Shown here: positions 12,086 through 24,515 of the stretch, one piece after another
Layout: each line of letters starts with the position of its first letter
Numbering within the stretch: position 1 is the first letter of the stretch
Origin: Carallia brachiata
Lineage: Eukaryota; Streptophyta; Magnoliopsida; Malpighiales; Rhizophoraceae
Direction: 5' to 3'
DNA length: 64,000 nt
Assembly: GCA_021464245.1 (NCBI GenBank)
Contig: JADCRB010000068.1
Location: forward strand, 4,068,830 to 4,132,829
The notes under the pieces: generated by a model
The model's input: only the letters and a program-made list of their open reading frames with translations
Databases searched by the model: none
Told to the model about the DNA's origin: nothing
Made by a program: the position numbers and the translations under genes

Positions 12086-15032
12086 GAAGGTGCCAAACAT
12101 ATGCATTGCAGCATTGAAGTCCATGTGATGGACAACGTGGATGAACCACACAAGATTGGTGATGACAGTTGGGATGGATTGCTAGTTCTGTTTACAGTTG
12201 CTGAAGTAAACTAATATATATATATATATTCTTTTTATTTTTTTTTATGGGACAAGATAAAAGACATTTGATTCATTTAAGCACCGTACATAACGATTGA
12301 TCATGAAAGAGACCGATACTCAATTGCCTGGGGGCTGGGATCAATTTTGTTTCTAGTTTTTTTCATTCATTCCTCTGTAGTGGAAACTACTTTATTGGTC
12401 ACGGCATGTCCCACTTAGGTCAGGAGTTCAAAGGTTGGTAGTTACAATTGCATGTAAATTTTTTTTTTTATCCATTAAGAAATTTATTAGATTATTAATT
12501 AAATGTAATTCTTCTATTCCTATAAAGTGTACAGTCTTTTGTTTTAGGATTATAACAAAGACCTATATACATAATGGAAATCTAAATGTTATTTACTGGA
12601 ATGTCTCTGAGGGAAATATAAAGGTTATTTGTCAGAATTTTATTTGTAAAGATTAATTATATCTAGTATGAATTTTTTATTTTTTTGAACAATAGAAAAA
12701 CAAAATATTTATTCCAAGTGTGTCGATTATTGGATCTGTAAATTAAGATCAAATTAACTTTCGCAACGTAACTCATAAGAAGAGACTCGTCATTTAAGTA
12801 CTGCTGGACATAAACGAGCCTGTTTCAAGTCGATTACAATGATTGTTAAGTTTAAAACATGTAACAAACAGTCAACGATCAAATTGAATAAATTTAGATC
12901 AAACCGAATAAATTTGGATGTCAAACTCTTTAAACACTATCACTAAAACTAGGAATAAAATTGTTAGTAAGGAAATTATACTGAATTACTGTAGACTACT
13001 AATTTAAATACTTATTTAATCTTGTTTTGGTAACTAATAAAGTGTACATCCAATGACCACCAAGAATTAGGAGCCATTGGCGTCGGCAACGGGAAAAAAA
13101 AAAAAAAAGAAAAGAAAATCAAGAAACGGAATTAAAAAAAAAAAAAACGATACAAAGTTTTAAATTGCATGTGATACGGAGCCCTGAAAAGCTTACAGCA
13201 TGTTTGGATTCTTAGAAAAGATTGACAAAGAATTGGCTAGGAAAGAAAGTGCAAAAAATTTTCATGTTTGGACTAGATGTGGGAAGGAAAAATATTTGAA
13301 AATGATAAGAAAATCATCCATGGCCCCATAACAATTATTTCGACCGGTCTGGTGTGAAAAAGAAGGAAAAATAAAAAATAAATGCACTCTAAAAATAAAT
13401 TTATTAAATTACCCTTTAAAGTTTAAACCTTATCTCCAATCCCTACTACCCATTCATTTTTTCGTGGTTCCAAATGCACTGTGAACCTTTTCTTTGTCCC
13501 CCCACAGCTTGTAGTCTCAATCAGGTGACCAGGCTACACATCCAAAAAAGAAAAAAAAAAAAAAGGAAAAAGAATAAAATCTTCAAACTATATATCAAAT
13601 TTTAATTTGGGGCATAAATATCATTTTATAAATATAAATTTTCTATCCCTCTACTTTTTATTCATATTCAAACAAAACATTTATTTTTTATTTATTTTCT
13701 TTCTCACATTTTTTTAACTTTTTTTTAGTGAAAATACATATTTCTAATTTATCCAAACAATTATTTAAGAAATTATTTTCTTTTCTTTTATAAAAAAAAA
13801 TGTTAAGATGTCTTTAAAAAAAATTCAAAAACCAGTTTCACAAAAAAGTCAAAAAGAAAGTAAGTTACGACATTCACACAACTTTTAGATAATTATCTTC
13901 AGTTAATTTTACTTACTCTTCGCGGCTGTTTACTCTTTATTTTTTTTTTATTTAATAACCTCACTAGGATTTTTAATTTGTACTGTAATAATCTTGACAA
14001 TTAAGTCCTTTTGTCAAGTCTCATGAGATGAAAGAAAGTAGAAAAGATGTCTGTAATTAGGGCTCAATTTTCTGGAATGGTGTGGAAACTCTATTTGCAA
14101 AGACTAATTATGTGTAGTTTTTTTTTTCCTTAGTAAATCTCGAGCTTAATAATTAAATATGTTTAATTTTGCCATAAATTTGTAATTTAAATGATATTGA
14201 CAATATATCAATAAAATAAAAATAAAAAATTTAAATTTTTAATTTTTTCAACCGTTTCTCTTTCTTAATTAATTAGTTTAAATTTTAAAAAATTAAAAAA
14301 AAAAAAGGGTCTGACGCCACTGACTGCCGAACAAGAGGAGATAAAACCAACTCATTCATTTCAGTCATTGCACCAACGTGACCACATGAGATTGCAACGG
14401 AGCAAATGTTTTGAGAACATGAGTAAATAGTCAAACACTAGCCACCAGATTCAGTGGTAGAATATTTAATTGTTAGGTTTTTTTTTTGGACTGATAAGAA
14501 TATTTTAATTTTTAGTTTCAGACCAAAAGTTGGATCCCGAGTTCTTACAAGTTAAAAAAACAAAAAAAGAAAAGATTTGGTGGGCAAATAAAATTTTTTT
14601 ATTGTGTTCATAAGCATTTTTATTTTGTGCAACTATGACTTTTTTTTATGTAACTATAATGATGAAAGTAATATAAAAAGTATTACTATTTTTTCATTTT
14701 ACATTTATCTTTTGTGGCTGCACAGAAAATGTTCATAATTAAAAAAAAAAAAAGTACGTGGACGCGGTAGAGAAAATTCATTTAAAAAAACAGATAGTCA
14801 ATTACTGCACTAAAAAATGCTGGAACCTGCCAACATGGATAAACATTGGGTTTCCTAACCGTGTCAAGGTGCAGAAGGAAAACAAATTGTTCAGGTTCTG
14901 CAGTGCAAATTACTGAGTTGTTCACTGTATACAGAGATTTAATTGTAAAGATCCCTTTAAGCCACCAGAATGGCATTGGAGTTCCCTTGTTGTCCCTGAC
15001 CTTTTCGTCACCAGTCGTCTTGGGAGATTCTG
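12086..15032. other. Spacer between convergent MATE genes
   Basis: 3' flanks of both transporter genes and AT-rich DNA, with an AT microsatellite near 12213-12228. Around 13195-13680 a MITE-like segment starts CATGTTTGGATTC and ends near ATTCAAACAAAACA, which are imperfect inverted repeats; its edges are uncertain. No gene seen. Confidence 0.4.
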
Positions 15033-18000
15033 TTAAGCAGAGATTGAAGTTTTCTTATCATTCCTCTCTGAAAGGTCCACTTTAGTCCACTTAATTCGTT
15101 GCGTCAGCACGAAGAGGGTGCAGGCTAGGCAGCCTAAACCGCAGATTAAGCCGATCCATAATCCCTGGTGGCATAAATCACAAATGAAAACGTAATAAAA
15201 TCAAGAAACAAAAGAAAGCTCAAATGAATGTGAGTCTCCATTGGCATGGCCTTATCCGTCTATGTGCATATTATCTGCTCATAGAAGGCTTAGATTCCTC
15301 AATATGTGCATGTGGATACATATGCAGATTAACACAGCTAGCTAAACAGCAACAGATTTTCTTTCACCTGCGAATAAAGCTTAAACTTAAATCCAAGGAC
15401 CGCGCCTATCGGCATTCCAACAAAGTAAAATGCCACTAGATTTGCATAAACAGCCATGTGCTGCCAGCCGCAGCCTCTAGCTACCCCTGTACCAAAAATG
15501 CTTTGATCAGTGAATTTGACATCAGATAAAGCATATGGCTAAAAGTTTCTAAAATATTGGAAAAGAAAAGGGCCGCAAAGAAGAAAAAGAATATCCAGAG
15601 ATTTCACCAACCTACTAATATCGCTTGAAACGAATCAACGGTAATGGACATTGCAAGCAAAGGTGCCATTGAGGCAAAGGCTTCTGTAATGGTAGAGCTA
15701 TTGCTGAAGAGACCGGCCCAAACATTATGACCAAAGGCAATAGCTAAACCAATTATAAGAGCAAGAACAACAGCCAACTTGAGAGTCACGGCCATGGCAT
15801 TTTTCGCTCCATTGGGGTTGCCTGCTCCCAACTCATTGGACACCCTTGTGCTGTCAAGATACAGTTTCCATTTTCAATGTCTAGTACCAAATGGATAACA
15901 AAGGAAATTGTGCCTAAAAAGCTCAGAACTAGAAAAATTAACTTCCAATCTAACCTGACAGCAGCACTAAGACCAAAGGCGCCCATGTAGGCAACAGCTT
16001 CTGTATTAACACTAAGGATAGAAAACCAAAAGGACTATCAACATCACACATGAAATGCAAGTCAGGATTGATTTAATCTTTTGTTTCAATTGAGGTGTGA
16101 ATTTGTTGGAATTTACCACATTGCTGTCAACGAAGTAGTTATTTCTGCATTCGGCATGATTCCTGCGAGGAGCACCAATGCCTCAAAAGCCCAATATTCC
16201 ATACTAGCAAAGCACAAAAAATAATACTTCTAAGATACAAGAGCTTATATATTGTTTTACATTGTATACAGCAAAATATTTTGCATTAAACCTACAAAAT
16301 AAACGGTGGAACAATGATTAATAGAGTTTCCTTACCACACCATTGCTGCAGAGGGCAAGGCCAGTTTTAGATTTGTAAGAACGTAGCCGAAGGATTCGAA
16401 TGAGAATCCGTCCCACGTATGCTTAAATCTCTTTGCAAGGATTACATATATGGCCAACATAATAGTTGACATCCACAATGTGATTGAAGCTGCCAATGGA
16501 GCTCCCTTGAATCCAAGAGATGTCCAGTTGATGAATGCATAGGTTAGGCCAACATGGATGCACAATGGGATTCCTGAAAATGCTACAAGAGGCAAGACAA
16601 CAGATTGTGTCTGGAGAAACCTCAGGATGTTCTGTAGGAGTCCGTATGCGAAAATGCCTGGAATAAGATACTTGAGGTACAGACCGGCAGCTTTAGCAAT
16701 TTGAGGGTCTTGGTGGATTAGGATCATTATAGGCTCTGTGTAAAACCAGATGACGGACAGGATTATACAGAATAGAAGGGATATTATGCAGGATGCTTGG
16801 AGATAAACTCCCAACATCCTGTATTGTTTTGCTCCAAACCCTTGGCCACAAAGTGTTTCAAGTGCTCCACTTAGTCCTGCCTACAAAAAAAGAAGAAGAA
16901 AACAGATCAAACGTCAGGAAAAAAGCCTCATAGAACAGCATTCTGTATCCATGTTTTGCAGAGCATTTATTCCTTCTTGAGCAATTTTCAGATCAATTTT
17001 GGATTAGTAAACATGTAATTTGAGAAATAATTAGGAACACTAGCAATTTAGCACCAAGTAATGTGTGCTTATAGCTATTATTTTCCACCAGGCTTAATTT
17101 CCAAAAGTCATGAAAAGGGGTAATTGTGTTATAAGTAGCTTTTTAAATACATGCCAAGAAATTTAATGACAGTGAAAAGTTCCAAATTTATAATTTAGGT
17201 GTTGCTGTTCTTTTTTTTTTTTTTTGGGTCTTGTTCTTCCACATATTGACAGTTTCACTTTGGGTCAGGAAGGAGGTGGGATTGGACCCTCTTCCTTCAA
17301 TCCTTAGTGGAATTTGGACGTTTGTTTCTTTGGGATTTTCGCCTTTATCTCTTTTGAAGTGCATTTCTTGCGGTGTCTTTCAATCTACTTTTCCCATCTC
17401 TGCTATTATCTAACTGGCTAAAACATTTCTATGTTAACAAAAATTAATGATAGTTTCCCTGGCCTAGTTCAGTGATTGCATGAAGCTTGAGATAAAAGAA
17501 AACCCGTATATTGAAAATTCCCCTTCATGCTAATGAAGCATTTGGCCGACAAGGTTGTTTATTCTCTACATGAAGCAGACATTAGAAAAAAAAAAAAAAG
17601 GAGTAATAGAAAAGGGAAATTCCCATGTGGGCTCACAGGTATTGATTCCAAGGTTCTCCAGGTATACGCTAAAGACCATGTTAGAGAATAATTCTTCCTT
17701 TTTTTCTTTTATTTTATCGAAGGGAAATCGATTACCATGAAATTACCATTACACATTTCCAGCCCGCACGTGGCGGGGTTACATAAGCAGCGAAGAGAAC
17801 TACATGGAAAGACTTAAATCTAGCACGGGATGGAACTTCAAAACACAAAATGCAAAAACAACGGGGTTTAAATGTATTAAACACCCCCAAATGGCCTATG
17901 GCTTATTTGTTTTGCAGTTTACTCTTTATAGTTTTGATTTAGATATTAAACCCCTCTCTCTAATTTCTAATCTTGATAATAACCCCCTAGTTACCATTCA

Positions 18001-19030
18001 TATAAATCTATTAATCTATTAACAGGATTTGACAAAAACTACCTTGTTTTATAATCCCATAAAGTTGATCATTTTTCACGTATGATATTGGAATGCAAAC
18101 ATATACGGAAGTAGGCCCACATGCATAATTCACTGAAATTATAAATGATATAATGTAGAATGTAATTTGAGCATATATCGACATTCAATTTGAGAGATAT
18201 ATGATATATTTTTATAATTTTTGACAATTATAAAATGATATAGTAGTTTTCACCAACTCTTATTAAGAGATTTAACAAAATCCTGAGAGGAGGGTAAATC
18301 ACTAAAATTAGGGATTACGTAGAGATTTAATGTCTAAGTCAAAGCACATAAAATAAACCGCAAAACAAGGAAGTTAATGCAATTAAGCCAAACAACACAG
18401 GACTATGTGGATTAACCACTATCAATCTCTTATTCAGTAAGGAGTAAACAGGGGAGCAGGGGAAGCCAGAAGAGAGCTTTATAAGTAAAAATTATACCGC
18501 AGAAGAAGAATTCAAGGCACACCAGTTTCAAAACTCACACTAATACATTTAATGAAAAGAAAAAAAAGAAAAATATACAATCCACATATCAAAATGCCCT
18601 CAACATGTGCTTTGAATATCAAGTGACCAGTTCTAGCTATCCCAAGTTGAATTAAGCATACCAATGCTATCAGGAATTGTTTATTTTTATTAAAAAAAAA
18701 AGAGGAAATAGTGAAAAGGAGATAGAAGTGAGAGAATACCATGAGAGAGACACCAGTGGCAAAATACCAAGCATTGGCAAGGTTAGCACCAGCAAGCTGA
18801 AGCTCACCAAGGTGTCCAGCAAACATGACAGACACCAAAGTGACCAAGTAGTAGAAAGCATTAGTAAATATCATTGGCAGTGCAAACAAAATCTGGGTCT
18901 TGGCCTCCTCCCCATCTAACACTTTGTTGGTAATAATCCTCCACCTCCACCGCCATCCCCTGCTCTCTTGACCTCCTCCATGCACACCCTCCAACAAAGG
19001 GGTGCTACTGCTTGTGATGAGCGATTGCAT
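15033..19030 (-). CDS. MATE efflux transporter, DETOXIFICATION type
   Basis: A second intact MATE gene on the minus strand. Exons in transcription order are 19030-18740, 16880-16336, 16203-16117, 16011-15955, 15844-15612, 15486-15368 and 15164-15033. Lengths 291, 545, 87, 57, 233, 119 and 132 sum to 1464, so 487 residues plus stop, and every border is GT-AG. Middle exon sizes and phases are identical to the + strand gene at 8658, showing recent common origin. Recognisable stretches are [45 protein letters not shown] and [13 protein letters not shown]. The first intron is 1.86 kb. The role is inferred from the family: proton- or sodium-coupled export or vacuolar loading of small organic molecules. 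The C-terminal tail is short and charged. The leader upstream of the ATG is CT-rich. Confidence 0.93.
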
Positions 19031-22000
19031 ATCTCTTGCCCTCTTCTTCTACTTCTCCTCCTCCTATCTCTGCATCTTCTGTGTCAGGATGACGTGTGGT
19101 TCTAAGAGGCATATACGTGCTACTTTAAAGGGAACGGACATAACAGCCCTTTGGATCTTGTCGTTGGGGTTTGATTTTTATTTGTTAACTCACTTTTTTT
19201 TAAAATTTTTTGAAAGTTAATTTTTTATATATTAACTTAATTTAATTAAATTGCAACTAAGAAACTAAAATGTACATCAATTAAACAATTTTTTACAAAA
19301 AAAGATTACAAAATATCAAAATACATCTGATTGTATATTATTTTAATTTAGCGGCACATTTTACCCATCTAAGGACATGTCCACTATTTGAAATATTACT
19401 TTCTACAGTGTGTGGGACCGACATGATGTTATGATGATATTCACTCTGGCCAGTTTATAATCAAAGTCTCAGCCGCTAACATTTATCCGATGGCGAGTCT
19501 CGGAACAGAAGCATCGATCCATGGCGAGTTAGGGCCTGTGGGACGGTAAGTGGCGTTGAGTTGGATCCCAGTTACGTCCGCCTCCATCAACCTCGCCGCG
19601 AGCAGCCAGAAATCCAGCAATACCTTCCCCATTGAATACTGACGACCCACGACATGAATACTGAATCCCCATTGAATACTAACGACCCATGACACGAATA
19701 CTGAACCCCACGATCTTTTCAATAATTAGGAAGTAGGCGGTATAAAATCTTAATTTAAAATTGATACACATACGTAAATTGCAAACAATAATCAATCACG
19801 TGAAAACAAATCTACCTATTCACATTGGCACATTTGAGAGATTTTAGTGGATATCTTTTAATAAATGCATTTAACTGTTTTTATTATCTCTTTGTGCAAA
19901 GAGTTGTTACATTTATTTTAGATCATGTCAATTCCCATCTTTTACCAGAAAATGCTAATCACATCGCATCTAACGTTTACACTTACGGTGAATTGGCTAC
20001 TAAGGAAAAAATCCAAAGTTTGACCACACTGTTTTTTATGTTTTTTTTTATGGTGTTTAGTTTTATATTTGATAATTATTATTGTTATTATCAAAATAAG
20101 AAATGAGATATTTAATTAAATTTTATAAAAATTAATGATTACCAACAAATATTTTTAAAAATAATTAATGAAAAAATAAAAATTTCTTACTTTTTTTAAT
20201 TTTTGTCAGAACTGATCAATTGTACAATTATAAAACTGACATTGGAAAAATTGGCACGCTATACAATGCTGCAAGTTAAAGCTACGACACGAAGGGGCAG
20301 ATTTTCGTTTTTGGTAAAGTACGGGTGGAGAAATAGCGCAATATTTTTTTTATCTTAGCTGTTTGAACAGTACCGTATATGTAAAATAATACTATTTTAT
20401 AACGATTCCATGAACGGAGAGAGAGAAGACAAAGCAAATTATTTTTTAAAATTTTTTTTGGTGTACAGTATAAAAAGTAATATTATTTATTAAAATTTTA
20501 TGTAAAAATTAAAAGATAATCATAAAAAATATTATTATTTTAAGTACAGTGACTTCTCTTTCTTCTCTTTTTTTTTTCCTTTGTTTGATTTTATCACGTG
20601 AAAAGTAACTCACATAGTAAAAAATAATAATATTTCTTAAGTATAATAATCTATTTAGTAAAAATAACATTTTTAAAAAATAATGTTTATTATAAATTAT
20701 GATTGATCTTTAAGTTAGATAGTTGATTTAGTTTTTATTTGTAAATACATAATATATATTTTTCATAATACTAATTTAAATTATGTAACAGTATAAAGAT
20801 ATTCTGTTTTAATAAAACAAAAATAAGATATCTAAAATAATTATTTTTTTATTTAATAAGTAACAGCTACTGTTAATTTTGTTAGACACTATAATTTTAT
20901 TTTATTCGTCAGTAACAACAATTTACAATAACAAATAACAATTAATAATTAACAACATTAATAATAATCAACAACAATAAAACCAAAAATCCCTATAATA
21001 AGGGTTTTAACCTCTCTTAAGACAAAAAAAAAACATTTATATTTATGGTCCATGATCATCCAAAATAATGCCAAAATTTTAATGCATGGAGATAGGTGAA
21101 GGATGATTCCATCCAAAAAAAAGTGGTGGAGAAGGATTGATGCAGTAGGGACCAATATTTCTAAGTGCTTGTTTGCCACAAATTAGTTTGGAATCTATAT
21201 ACAAAATTAATAAATTAAAACTTGGTGGTAAAAAATGTGAGAATTGAGCTAATTTTATAGAAGTAAAACATTATTTTAACGAAGTAATAAACTTTAATTC
21301 ATCAGACCACATCAAATAAATTATAATTAAATTGAGTGGAATGCCAAACAACTCAATGTCAAAAGAACTATTCCATAATCATAATCGACATTACTGTAGA
21401 CAAAGTAAAAGGCAGGAGATGACTTTAAGAATCAAATGGACACTGAATAGAACAAATTAATACCATTAATAGCCTCTCCGTTTAAAGGAGGGATGGACAG
21501 AGAAGCACAAATACAAATTTCCTCATTTATTTTTTATCCAATACGTGGTTGTATTAATAAGTGTTGAATGGTATTAAATCTGCGCAAAGCACAAGCACAC
21601 ATTTATTATATTGGTTATAATATATACATTTTTTTTCTATTTTTATTTAAAAGAAAAAAGACCAAAAAAGGCTTAAATTTTGAGCATTATTTTTATTTTA
21701 AAGAAAAAATAGAAATTTAGAATAATTTTTTTGCCATTTTCCCTCTAAGAAAGAAGAGAGAAATTTAGAAGTAGTTTCCCTTTTATAGAAATTTTTTCTT
21801 TTTTCTTTTATTTTCCATAACTATGTATATTTGCGTTACAATGATTTTAAGCCTATTTGAATATTCATTAATATGAATTAATTGCAATGCATGTTACATC
21901 ATAGAGCTCGTTACATATACACAGGAAAAATCATACGCAGAATATACGTATAACAATCGGTCAATTACACGATTGATTGTTTATGTAATCGACCGATTAT

Positions 22001-22178
22001 TTTGTGCAACAAAAAATTATTAAAAAATACGTTTATTTTTGTTACAATCATCAATCGATACTTTGTTTCTATTATTAGAAAGAATGCGTTTAGAAGCCCA
22101 GCTATTTGGTCAAAAACCCCACAAAACTATTCATAATTGCACAGCCCCACAACAAGAAAACAGGTAAACTAAACAAAA
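19031..22178. other. AT-rich spacer without clear genes
   Basis: The left end is the leader and promoter of the minus-strand MATE gene. A moderately GC-rich patch at about 19440-19720 has a minus-strand open frame (19483-19722, 79 residues) that I do not recognise; its N-terminal half is produced by a tandem repeat. From 19.8 kb to 22.1 kb the sequence is AT-rich and I see no gene or RNA. Confidence 0.4.
19627..19706. repeat. Two tandem 40-bp units
   Basis: Two adjacent copies with period 40, each containing CCCATTGAATACT, ACGACCCA and GAATACTGAA, differ at a few positions. Confidence 0.75.
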
Positions 22179-22487
22179 ATGGCAATCCTAATGAAGACAA
22201 CCTTATTATTTGCCATGGTTGTGATGTTGGTCAGCGCCCAAGTTGGCCAAGCCCAATGGTGCGTTGGATGCTGGATAGGATGGAGGTCTCCAGATGATCC
22301 ATCTTGTTACTTTTGCAATGGCATTAGCACCATGCGGGGTCAACCAGCCCCAGCACCCAATATGCCAAAGCTAGACTATAATGACAAGGATTTGAAGGAA
22401 GAGCTTGGTGGGAAGGTTCATAATGGCGATAGTCGGCATGATGAGGTATTTAATCTGCCTCATATACAGTTTGACATATATTTGTGA
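22179..22487 (+). CDS. Small secreted four-cysteine peptide, copy 1
   Basis: Predicted 102-residue precursor. Residues 1-26 form a clear signal peptide: a charged start with lysine at position 6, a hydrophobic core LLFAMVVMLV, and small residues before a probable cleavage after GQAQ. The mature part starts with cysteines 28, 31, 43 and 46 in the pattern CxxC-x11-CxxC (CVGCWIGW, SPDDPSCYFC), followed by a proline/alanine linker and a GGKVHNGD block. Two paralogues at 27208 and 38207 share signal peptide, cysteine pattern, linker and the GGKV-HNGD motif, and the 60-90 bases before each ATG are conserved. This copy differs at the C terminus: after HNGD the frame reads through where the others stop, adding about 15 unrelated residues. 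I do not recognise the family. Extracellular signalling or antimicrobial action are guesses from size and cysteines only. Confidence 0.7.
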   Translation: MAILMKTTLLFAMVVMLVSAQVGQAQWCVGCWIGWRSPDDPSCYFCNGISTMRGQPAPAPNMPKLDYNDKDLKEELGGKVHNGDSRHDEVFNLPHIQFDIYL

Positions 22488-22764
22488 ACCTTGAAACGAT
22501 GAACTTTGCTGTAGGCAAACTGTATTAGCTATCATGTTCAGTAACTGTTGGATAGATAGCAAAACGATAGAATTTGAAGGCGGTAACTGTGTGGGACCAT
22601 TTTGTTGCTTTTCTTCGACGAAGGTGTTGGCTGGAGCAGCTTCTAGACTGAAACTAGGTGGATATGATTTCTCCTCATTGGTCTCACAATCAACTTGTAT
22701 TGAAACCTTTCCTTTAAGATTAACAATCTGTTGATCTTTTTCTTCCAAAACTTTAATTAACTAA

Positions 22765-24013
22765 GGGACCGTTTGGAGTGGTTTAAGTTTTCTGTTTTCT
22801 GTTTATTTTTCACAAAAAAAACAGGAAACATGTTTGTTATTGATTCTGTTTTCTGTTTTTTGTTGAAAAGTTAAAAGTGTTTTTTAAAGAAAAAAAAACA
22901 GATTGGGAAAACAATAAAAATAGCTTTCTGATTTGTTTTTTTTTTTTTTTATATTCTCTCACAACTTTTTTCTCTCTATCCACCCTCTTTATCATATCTC
23001 TCTTTACTCATCTCTCTCTATCCCTCTATATTTTTTCTCTCACTAGTCTTTCTCTCTACCCATTCTCTCTCTACCCTTTTCCGCTTTTCTATCTGTATCA
23101 TCTCTCTCTCTCTCCCTTTTTCTATCTCTACCATTCTCTCTCTACCCTCTTCTCTCTCTTTTTCTCTCTCTACTCATTCTTTCTCTACCTTCTTTCTCTT
23201 TTTTTTCTTTCTACCATTATCTCTACCAATTCTCCCTCTACCCACTCTCTCTCTCCTTTTTCTCCCTCAACCATTCTCTACTCATTCTCTCTGTGCTCCC
23301 TCTCTCTCTCATTTTTCTCTCTCTACCATTCTTTCTTTTTTCTTACTCTATCATTCTCTCTACTCGTTCTTCTCTCCTCTCTCCTCTATTTTTTCTCTCT
23401 ACCATTCTATGTCTCTATATTCTCTCTCCTTTTCTTACTCTACTATTATCTCTACTCTCTCTTTTTCATTTTCTCTCTCTACTCATTCTCTCTCTATCTA
23501 GACTCTCTCTCTTTTTTCTTGTTTTACCATTCTCTCGACTCATTCTCTCTCTACGCTCTCTCTCATTTTTCTCTCTTTATCATTCTCTGTACTCGTTCTT
23601 TCTATACTCTCTCTCTCTTTTCTCTCTCTGTCATTTTCTCTACTCATTCTCTCTCTACCCTCTCTCTCATTTTTCTCTCTCTACTATTCTATTTACTCAT
23701 TCTTTCTCTACCCTTTCTCTTTCTGTCATTCTCTCTACTCATTCTCTCTCCTTTTTCTCTCGCTACCATTCTCTCTACTCATTCTCTCTCTACCCTCTTT
23801 CTTTCTCTCTTTTTCTCTCGCTCCCATTTTTCTCTTCATATTTATACTTTTTTTTACCATTTCTCTCACTATCCTTTTTCTATCTATTTTTTTATTCTTA
23901 TAAAAAAAACAAAAATTGACAGCAATAAACACAAAAATTCAACAAACAGCAAAAACAAAAAACAGAAAATGAAAAACATAAACAAAAAACTGACAGCATC
24001 TCCAAACGGACCC
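22765..24013. mobile_element. PIF/Harbinger-like MITE with CT-rich core, 1249 bp
   Basis: Inverted ends GGGACCGTTTGGAG on the left and GGGTCCGTTTGGAG read from the right, flanked on both sides by TAA (22762-22764 and 24014-24016), match the three-base TAA/TTA target preference of PIF/Harbinger elements. Subterminal regions are also inverted (TTTTCTGTTTTCTG style against CAGAAAAC style). Most of the interior is a pyrimidine microsatellite. No transposase is present. It interrupts the gag-like fragment on the minus strand. Confidence 0.8.
22940..23880. repeat. Imperfect CT-rich minisatellite inside the MITE
   Basis: Repeated CTCTCTACCATTCTCTC and CTACTCATTCTCTCTC units with variable spacing, almost pure pyrimidine on the + strand for about 940 bases. 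It produces long stop-free frames (for example 22877-24016) of leucine, serine and phenylalanine that are artefacts of composition. Confidence 0.85.
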
Positions 24014-24497
24014 TAAGAAATTCTGTTTTTTAATTTTCCAATCATGTCCTTCATGTTAGCTGTGCTTGTCATCATAATTGTGACGACGTTAGTGTTAGCA
24101 GATGATGTTCCGTGGAAGACTAGAGTGGAGGGTTGTTCTGATTCCTCTATGTTTGTTTCAGCAGAATAGGTTGACTTCTAATGTTGTGTAGGATTCGTCG
24201 CATTGCCTCTAACTTCGGTCGAGGTGGATGGTCGACTTCTTCATTTGGCGAAAGAGTCAGGTGAGAAACCATGCTGCTATGTGAGCTGCAGATTCTCTTT
24301 GATATTTTGTGCGGTGAGGAATTGTGTTCATTCGCGAGTTTCTGTACCTACGTACCCAAATAAGATAGTTGATGCAGGCAATAAGGCGGTCGCTTTTTTG
24401 CTGGCAAAGGTAGTCTTACTCTTCCTTGGCGCCATAGATGCACTAGATTCCTGCCTTTTTTTTTTAAGAAGCAAAAGATGGGAGACAGAGATATTCC

Positions 24498-24515
24498 ACT
24501 AGGCGTGCTAGAAAT
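24498..24515 (-). other. Probable retroelement primer-binding site
   Basis: Directly after the LTR end (minus strand) stands ATTTCTAGCACGCCTAGTGG. Plant gypsy elements of one group carry a GGCACGCCCAGTGGGA-like primer site immediately after the 5' LTR; this looks like a decayed version. Its position supports calling 24516-25345 a 5' LTR. Confidence 0.5.

Larger units (their letters stand above)
22500..24435 (-). pseudogene. gag-like fragment of a gypsy retroelement, split by a MITE
   Basis: Read on the minus strand this follows the LTR at 24516-25345. A short open start at 24435 begins MAPRKSKTTF, basic like many plant gag N termini. Further along, a coiled-coil-like segment appears: TSTANMKDMIGKLKNRIS before the MITE and LIKVLEEKDQQIVNLKGKV after it. 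Removing the MITE and one copy of its TAA target duplication brings these two parts into the same frame across a single stop codon. The LEEKDxQI coiled coil is typical of gag proteins of this plant gypsy group, which is known family style and not a database result. Frameshifts and stops show it is dead. It lies just downstream of secreted-peptide gene copy 1 in opposite orientation. Confidence 0.55.

Noticed and set aside
22877..24016. 379-residue Leu/Ser/Phe-rich open frame (and a 208-residue frame inside it)
   Set aside because: It is generated by the CT-rich satellite inside the MITE. Composition is extreme and several frames stay open at once.
24203..24502. 99-residue open frame on the + strand
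   Set aside because: It is antisense to the gag-like start and primer-site region of the gypsy element and has no domain.
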